A stretch of DNA of 64,000 nt from Clostridium_AT stratigraminis (lineage in GTDB: Bacteria > Bacillota > Clostridia > Clostridiales > Clostridiaceae): the NCBI RefSeq assembly GCF_045310675.1, contig NZ_JBJHZZ010000007.1:62001-126000 (forward strand). Direction: 5' to 3'. The notes beneath the pieces are model-generated. The model had not been told where the DNA came from and made no database searches. It saw nothing but the letters and a program-made list of their open reading frames with translations. The translations under genes were made by a program, and so were the position numbers. Positions 60,203 to 64,000 of the stretch are shown one piece after another (the first letter of the stretch is position 1; each line of letters begins with the position of its first letter).

Positions 60203-60745
60203 TTACTGAGCAAATGGCATTCCAAGGAATCTAAGTAATTCTCTTGCTTCCTCGTCAGTCTTCGCAGTAGTAACAAATATTATATCCATACCTCTTACTT
60301 TGTCAATTTTATCATATTCAACTTCTGGGAATATCAACTGTTCCTTAATTCCTAAGGAGTAATTTCCTCTTCCATCAAAAGATTTATCTGAAATTCCTCT
60401 GAAGTCTCTAACTCTAGGGAGAGCAACATTCATAAGCTTATCAGCAAATTCAAACATTCTGCTCTTTCTTAGAGTAACCTTACAGCCTATTGGCATGTTT
60501 TGTCTTATTTTAAAGTTTGCAACTGATTTCTTAGCTCTTGTTAAAATTGGTTTTTGACCAGTTATTAGCTGCATATCAGCCATAGCTGATTCAAGAACCT
60601 TAGCGTTTTCTTTTGCTTCTCCAACGCCCATATTTACAACAACTTTATCAAGCTTTGGAACTTCCATTATATTTTTATATCCAAACTTTTCCATCAAAGC
60701 TGGAACGACTTCTTTTTCATATTTTTCTTGTAGTCTAGGAACCAT
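60203..60745 (-). CDS. rplE: 50S ribosomal protein L5
   Basis: A 180-residue L5, part of the 5S rRNA complex and the contact with P-site tRNA. VPRLQEKYEKEVVPALMEKF and GMDIIFVTTAKTDEEARELL are diagnostic. ATG behind AAAGGAGG. It sits between rplX and rpsN. Confidence 0.99.
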   Translation of the reverse strand: MVPRLQEKYEKEVVPALMEKFGYKNIMEVPKLDKVVVNMGVGEAKENAKVLESAMADMQLITGQKPILTRAKKSVANFKIRQNMPIGCKVTLRKSRMFEFADKLMNVALPRVRDFRGISDKSFDGRGNYSLGIKEQLIFPEVEYDKIDKVRGMDIIFVTTAKTDEEARELLRFLGMPFAQ

Positions 60746-60767
60746 TAGTTATACCTCCTTTCAAACA

Positions 60768-61091
60768 TTAAAATGTTTCTCCGCACTTCTTACATACTCT
60801 AACTTTAGTTCCGTCATCAAGTATCTTATGGCTTATTCTTGTTACATTCTTGCAGTGATTGCAATATAACATAACTTTAGAACTAAATATTGGTGCTTCC
60901 TTCTTAACAATTCCACCCTGCATATTTGTCTTGCTAGGTTTTGTATGTTTGCTGATTATATTAACACCTTTTATTAGAACTTTACCTGTCTTAGGTAATA
61001 CAGCTAGAACTTCGCCAACTTTGCCTTTATCCTTACCTGATATAACCATTACAGTATCTTTTTTTCTAACATGTAATTTATTATTTTCCAT
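60768..61091 (-). CDS. rplX: 50S ribosomal protein L24
   Basis: A 107-residue L24 with the KOW motif (DTVMVISGKDKGKVGEVL), an assembly initiator. Its C-terminus holds two CxxC pairs (CNHC, CKKC), which suggests a zinc ribbon. I start at the ATG at 61089-61091, eight bases after GGGAGG; the GTG three codons earlier overlaps that site. Confidence 0.98.
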   Translation of the reverse strand: MENNKLHVRKKDTVMVISGKDKGKVGEVLAVLPKTGKVLIKGVNIISKHTKPSKTNMQGGIVKKEAPIFSSKVMLYCNHCKNVTRISHKILDDGTKVRVCKKCGETF

Positions 61092-61109
61092 TATAGCCAC
61101 CTCCCTGTC

Positions 61110-61478
61110 TTATAGAACTTCAGGTGCTAATGAAAGAATCTTTGTATATTCTTTATCCCTTAGCTCCCTAGCAACAGGTCCAAAGATACGAGTCCCCTTT
61201 GGCTGTTTATCATCTTTAATTATAACTGCTGCATTTTCGTCAAACTTTATATAGGATCCGTCAGCTCTTCTTAATCCTTTTACAGATCTAACAATTACTG
61301 CCTTTACCACATCACCTTTTTTAACAACTCCGCCTGGTGTTGCACTTTTAACGCTAGCAACTATTACATCACCAATGTTTCCATACTTTCTCCAAGATCC
61401 ACCTAAAACTCTAATGCACATAATTTCCTTTGCACCAGTGTTATCAGCTACCTTTAACATTGTTTGTTGCTGTATCAT
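61110..61478 (-). CDS. rplN: 50S ribosomal protein L14
   Basis: A 122-residue L14 (MIQQQTMLKVADNTGAKEIM), located at the subunit interface. GTRIFGPVARELRDKEYTKI near the C-terminus is typical. It lies between rpsQ and rplX in the spc block. Confidence 0.99.
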   Translation of the reverse strand: MIQQQTMLKVADNTGAKEIMCIRVLGGSWRKYGNIGDVIVASVKSATPGGVVKKGDVVKAVIVRSVKGLRRADGSYIKFDENAAVIIKDDKQPKGTRIFGPVARELRDKEYTKILSLAPEVL

Positions 61479-61505
61479 GTAAATACCCTCCTTTCAGTGT
61501 TAAAG

Positions 61506-61760
61506 CTATTTAGCTTTCTCAACTATTTCAACAAGTCTCCATCTTTTATCCTTTGATAATGGTCTTGTTTCCATTATTAAAACTCTATCATTTAATTTTG
61601 CTTCATTATTCTCATCATGAACTTTAAACTTAGTAGTTCTATTCATTATCTTACCATATAGTGGATGACGTACTTTCGTTTCAACAGCAACAACTACTGT
61701 CTTATCCATTTTATCTGAAACAACTCTACCGATTTTTGATTTTCTTATTCCTCTTTCCAC
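61506..61760 (-). CDS. rpsQ: 30S ribosomal protein S17
   Basis: An 84-residue OB-fold S17 (GRVVSDKMDKTVVVAVE, then HPLYGKIM). It binds 16S rRNA early in assembly. It lies between rpmC and rplN, last of the S10 block. Confidence 0.99.
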   Translation of the reverse strand: MERGIRKSKIGRVVSDKMDKTVVVAVETKVRHPLYGKIMNRTTKFKVHDENNEAKLNDRVLIMETRPLSKDKRWRLVEIVEKAK

Positions 61761-61782
61761 TTGGACACTCCTCCTTCCAGTA

Positions 61783-61995
61783 TTACTGTCTTAATGCCCT
61801 TAATTCAGCTTCCCTAAGGATGGTCTTAATTTGGGCTATGGATTTTTTAACTTCTCTAATTCTCATTGGATTTTCAAGTTGCCCAGTAGCTAGTTGAAAT
61901 CTTAAGTTAAATAACTCAGCTTTTAGGCTATTTAATTTTTCTGATAAATCTTGAGGAGTATTTTCTCTAATATCTCTTAACTCATTAGCCTTCAT
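61783..61995 (-). CDS. rpmC: 50S ribosomal protein L29
   Basis: A 70-residue L29 at the exit tunnel (MKANELRDIRENTPQDL, then LRFQLATGQLENP). The ATG at 61993-61995 is inside the end of rplP, an 11-nt overlap, behind GGTGGTGAG. The longer frame upstream only extends into rplP. Confidence 0.98.
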   Translation of the reverse strand: MKANELRDIRENTPQDLSEKLNSLKAELFNLRFQLATGQLENPMRIREVKKSIAQIKTILREAELRALRQ

Positions 61996-62428
61996 TAATC
62001 TCACCACCCATTTCCTCAAAATCTCTTCTAGTAACAAACTTAGTTGAAACTGGAAGTTTGTGTGATGCAAGTCTCATTGCTTCTCTAGCAACTTCTTCAG
62101 ACACACCTGATAATTCAAATAAAACTCTTCCTGGTTTAACAACTGCTACCCAGAATTCTGGTGAACCTTTACCGGAACCCATACGAGTTTCAGCTGGCTT
62201 TTCAGTGACTGGTTTATCTGGGAAAATCTTTATCCAAAGTTTTCCCCCTCTTTTAACATATCTATTTATTGCAATTCTCGCAGATTCAATTTGATTACTT
62301 GTAATCCATCCTGGTTCAGTAGCTTGAATGGCAAAATCTCCGTAAGCTATAAAGTTTCCTCTAGTAGCTTTACCTCTCATATTGCCGCGTTGAACCTTAC
62401 GATGTTTAACTCTTTTAGGCATTAACAT
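61985..62428 (-). CDS. rplP: 50S ribosomal protein L16
   Basis: A 147-residue L16 near the A site of the 50S subunit. MPKRVKHRKVQRGNMRG and GKGSPEFWVAVVKPGR are diagnostic. ATG at 62426-62428 is eight bases after AGGAGG. It overlaps rpmC at its 3' end. Confidence 0.99.
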   Translation of the reverse strand: MLMPKRVKHRKVQRGNMRGKATRGNFIAYGDFAIQATEPGWITSNQIESARIAINRYVKRGGKLWIKIFPDKPVTEKPAETRMGSGKGSPEFWVAVVKPGRVLFELSGVSEEVAREAMRLASHKLPVSTKFVTRRDFEEMGGEINEG

Positions 62429-62445
62429 ATCGTAATCCTCCTTCC

Positions 62446-63111
62446 TTATGCGTTAGCTACTTCCTTATTAACTTTCTTTGTTGGAAGTACTTCTCCTTTA
62501 TAAACCCAAACCTTAACTCCTATTTTTCCATAGGTAGTGTCAGCTTCTGCAAATCCATAATTTATATCAGCCCTTAAAGTTTGTAGTGGAATTGTTCCTT
62601 CATGATATCTTTCAGACCTTGCAATTTCAGCTCCGCCAAGTCTTCCAGAACACTCAGTTTTAACTCCCTTAACTCCTTGCTTCATTGCTCTTTGAATAGT
62701 TTGTTTCATTGCTCTTCTAAAAGCTATTCTTTTTTCTAACTGTTGAGCAATATTCTCAGCCATTAATTGAGCTTCAGTCTCAGGATTTTTCACTTCAACA
62801 ATGTTTATTAAAAGTGTTTTATCTCCAACCATAGAAATTAACTCTTTTTTTAGTGCTTCAATTCCTTGGCCACCTTTACCAATAACCATACCAGGTTTTG
62901 CAGTAAATATATTAAGTTTAACTCTCTTAGCAGCTCTTTCTATTTCTATTTTAGATATTCCTGATTGGAATAGTTTTGCTTTTACAAATTCTCTAATTTT
63001 ATTATCTTCTATAATATAATCTGAAAAGTTTTTGTTATTAGCATACCATTTAGCATCCCAATCTTTTATTACACCAACTCTTAGTCCGTGTGGATGTACT
63101 TTTTGTCCCAC
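62446..63111 (-). CDS. rpsC: 30S ribosomal protein S3
   Basis: A 221-residue S3 with KH domain (NIFTAKPGMVIGKGGQGIEA) and the C-terminal domain (GVKTECSGRLGGAEIARSER). It forms the mRNA entry pore. It lies between rplV and rplP. Confidence 0.99.
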   Translation of the reverse strand: MGQKVHPHGLRVGVIKDWDAKWYANNKNFSDYIIEDNKIREFVKAKLFQSGISKIEIERAAKRVKLNIFTAKPGMVIGKGGQGIEALKKELISMVGDKTLLINIVEVKNPETEAQLMAENIAQQLEKRIAFRRAMKQTIQRAMKQGVKGVKTECSGRLGGAEIARSERYHEGTIPLQTLRADINYGFAEADTTYGKIGVKVWVYKGEVLPTKKVNKEVANA

Positions 63112-63127
63112 TAGATATCCCTCCTTC

Positions 63128-63463
63128 TTACGCTCTTTCTTTAACTACTAGAGTTATGTGACTTGTTCTCTTCTTTATGCTGAAAGCTCTTCCTTGTGCA
63201 TGTGGTCTAAACCTTTTTAATACTGGTCCTTGACCTACATATGCTTCAGCCACATATAGTCTATTAACGTCTAAATTTAAATTATTTTCCGCATTAGCTA
63301 CAACAGATTTTAATAGTTTATTAACTACTACAGCAGCATCCTTCGGAGTGTATTGTAATATAGCAAAAGCTTCTTTAACATTCTTATTTCTTACTAGATC
63401 AAGAACAATTCCAACCTTCATTGGAGACATTCTTATATATTTTGCAATAGCTTTAGCTTCCAT
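63128..63463 (-). CDS. rplV: 50S ribosomal protein L22
   Basis: A 111-residue L22, whose beta hairpin lines the exit tunnel and contacts macrolides. EAKAIAKYIRMSPMKVGIVL and the C-terminal PHAQGRAFSIKKRTSHITLV are typical. I start at the ATG at 63461-63463 behind AGGAGG. It is between rpsS and rpsC. Confidence 0.99.
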   Translation of the reverse strand: MEAKAIAKYIRMSPMKVGIVLDLVRNKNVKEAFAILQYTPKDAAVVVNKLLKSVVANAENNLNLDVNRLYVAEAYVGQGPVLKRFRPHAQGRAFSIKKRTSHITLVVKERA

Positions 63464-63486
63464 TGATTGTGACCTCCTTCCCAAGA

Positions 63487-63771
63487 CTATTTTATTCCAG
63501 TCTTCTTTTCTGTTCTATCTACATGACCTCTATAAGTTCTAGTTAGTACAAATTCTCCTAACTTGTGCCCTACCATATCTTCTGATATGTAAACAGGAAC
63601 GTGCTTTCTTCCATCATGTACAGCTATTGTATGACCAATCATTTGTGGAAATATAGTTGAACTTCTAGACCATGTCTTAATAACTTTCTTTTCTCCAACT
63701 TTGTTCATTTCATTTATTTTCTTTAATAATCCCTCATGAACAAAAGGTCCTTTCTTAACTGATCTACTCAC
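63487..63771 (-). CDS. rpsS: 30S ribosomal protein S19
   Basis: A 94-residue S19 of the 30S head (SRSVKKGPFVHEGLLKKI, then GHKLGEFVLTRTYRGH). It starts with GTG at 63769-63771, eight bases after AGGGAGG. It lies between rplB and rplV. Confidence 0.99.
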   Translation of the reverse strand: MSRSVKKGPFVHEGLLKKINEMNKVGEKKVIKTWSRSSTIFPQMIGHTIAVHDGRKHVPVYISEDMVGHKLGEFVLTRTYRGHVDRTEKKTGIK

Positions 63772-63847
63772 AGATATTGCCTCCCTTCATTCTACCATCT
63801 TATATTAGACAATAATTTAGGAAGAGAATTAAACATTCTCTTCTAAA

Positions 63848-64000
63848 TTATTTAGTATTCCTTCTCTTAACTATTAATCTATCAGAGTACTTCTTATGCT
63901 TTCTAGTCTTATAACCAAGAGCTGGCTTGCCCCATGGAGTAAGTGGTCCTGGATGACCTATTGGAGATTTACCTTCTCCACCACCATGTGGATGGTCATT
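63848..64000 (-). CDS. rplB: 50S ribosomal protein L2 (5' part outside the window)
   Basis: Only the last 50 codons are present. NDHPHGGGEGKSPIGHPGP at the window edge, close to the peptidyl-transferase-important His of L2, and the end YKTRKHKKYSDRLIVKRRNT identify it with certainty. It continues beyond 64000, with S10 block genes expected further on. Confidence 0.98.
   Translation of the reverse strand, partial: NDHPHGGGEGKSPIGHPGPLTPWGKPALGYKTRKHKKYSDRLIVKRRNTK

Noticed and set aside
46666..64000. Search for unusual gene content in the ribosomal block
   Set aside because: Gene order is the standard Firmicute rplM-rpsI and S10-spc-alpha arrangement with normal lengths; only the leaders ahead of ecfA1 and rpsM seemed worth reporting.

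Overview
The window is AT-rich chromosomal DNA of a low-GC, anaerobic, spore-forming Firmicute, almost certainly Clostridium sensu stricto. The evidence is strong AGGAGG ribosome-binding sites, ferredoxin-linked 2-oxoacid oxidation, butyrate kinase genes, spore-cortex enzymes (CwlD, a SleB/CwlJ-type hydrolase) and a complete B12-dependent methylaspartate route of glutamate fermentation, as known from C. tetanomorphum, C. cochlearium and C. tetani. The 3-methylaspartase aligns without gaps to the C. tetanomorphum enzyme as I remember it, with the catalytic residues at the same positions. The species cannot be fixed from the sequence alone.

Layout. 1-3.7 kb: a cut-off yabE-like 3D/G5-domain gene, tatD, a DUF362 ferredoxin-like protein and a cold-shock gene. 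3.8-16.6 kb (minus strand): cdaA-cdaR-FAD protein, then a catabolic operon buk-ptb-buk-ATPase-vorDBAC (2-oxoacid to acyl-CoA, acyl-phosphate and ATP), then a GNAT gene and glmM. 16.8-18.6 kb (plus strand): a membrane-anchored coiled-coil protein, and a cell-wall hydrolase behind a c-di-AMP (ydaO-type) riboswitch only 1.3 kb from the c-di-AMP synthase gene. 18.6-24.7 kb: thioredoxin and a thioredoxin reductase-like flavoprotein with a degenerate pyridine-nucleotide site, a TPR protein, an ECF sigma/anti-sigma pair and ptsI. 24.8-31.3 kb: a sigma-54 activator with an N-terminal HPr-like domain, divergent from ptsI, then fruR-fruK, a second TPR protein and an alpha-glucan phosphorylase.

31.4-42.6 kb is one long minus-strand operon: GntR regulator-glmS-glmL-glmE-mal-two-subunit hydratase-citDEF-citC. 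It encodes glutamate to 3-methylaspartate to mesaconate to (S)-citramalate to acetate plus pyruvate. The genes that look like fumarase and citrate lyase are therefore best read as mesaconase and citramalate lyase. 42.9-46.4 kb holds cell-wall genes: cwlD, a VanX-type dipeptidase lipoprotein and a CWB2/L,D-transpeptidase fusion. 46.7-64 kb is the conserved ribosomal region: rplM-rpsI, truA, ecfT-A2-A1, then the alpha, spc and S10 gene blocks up to a cut-off rplB.

The most interesting regulatory structures are: a GG-N10-GC sigma-54 promoter in front of ptsI with three copies of TTGATA-N5-TATCAA between it and the HPr-domain activator; the c-di-AMP riboswitch; overlapping sigma-A and ECF promoters in front of the ECF sigma gene; a palindromic operator at the start of the glutamate-fermentation operon and hairpins between its genes; tandem covarying hairpins ahead of ecfA1; and a bulged hairpin ahead of rpsM. 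No tRNA, rRNA, CRISPR array, prophage or insertion sequence was recognised.
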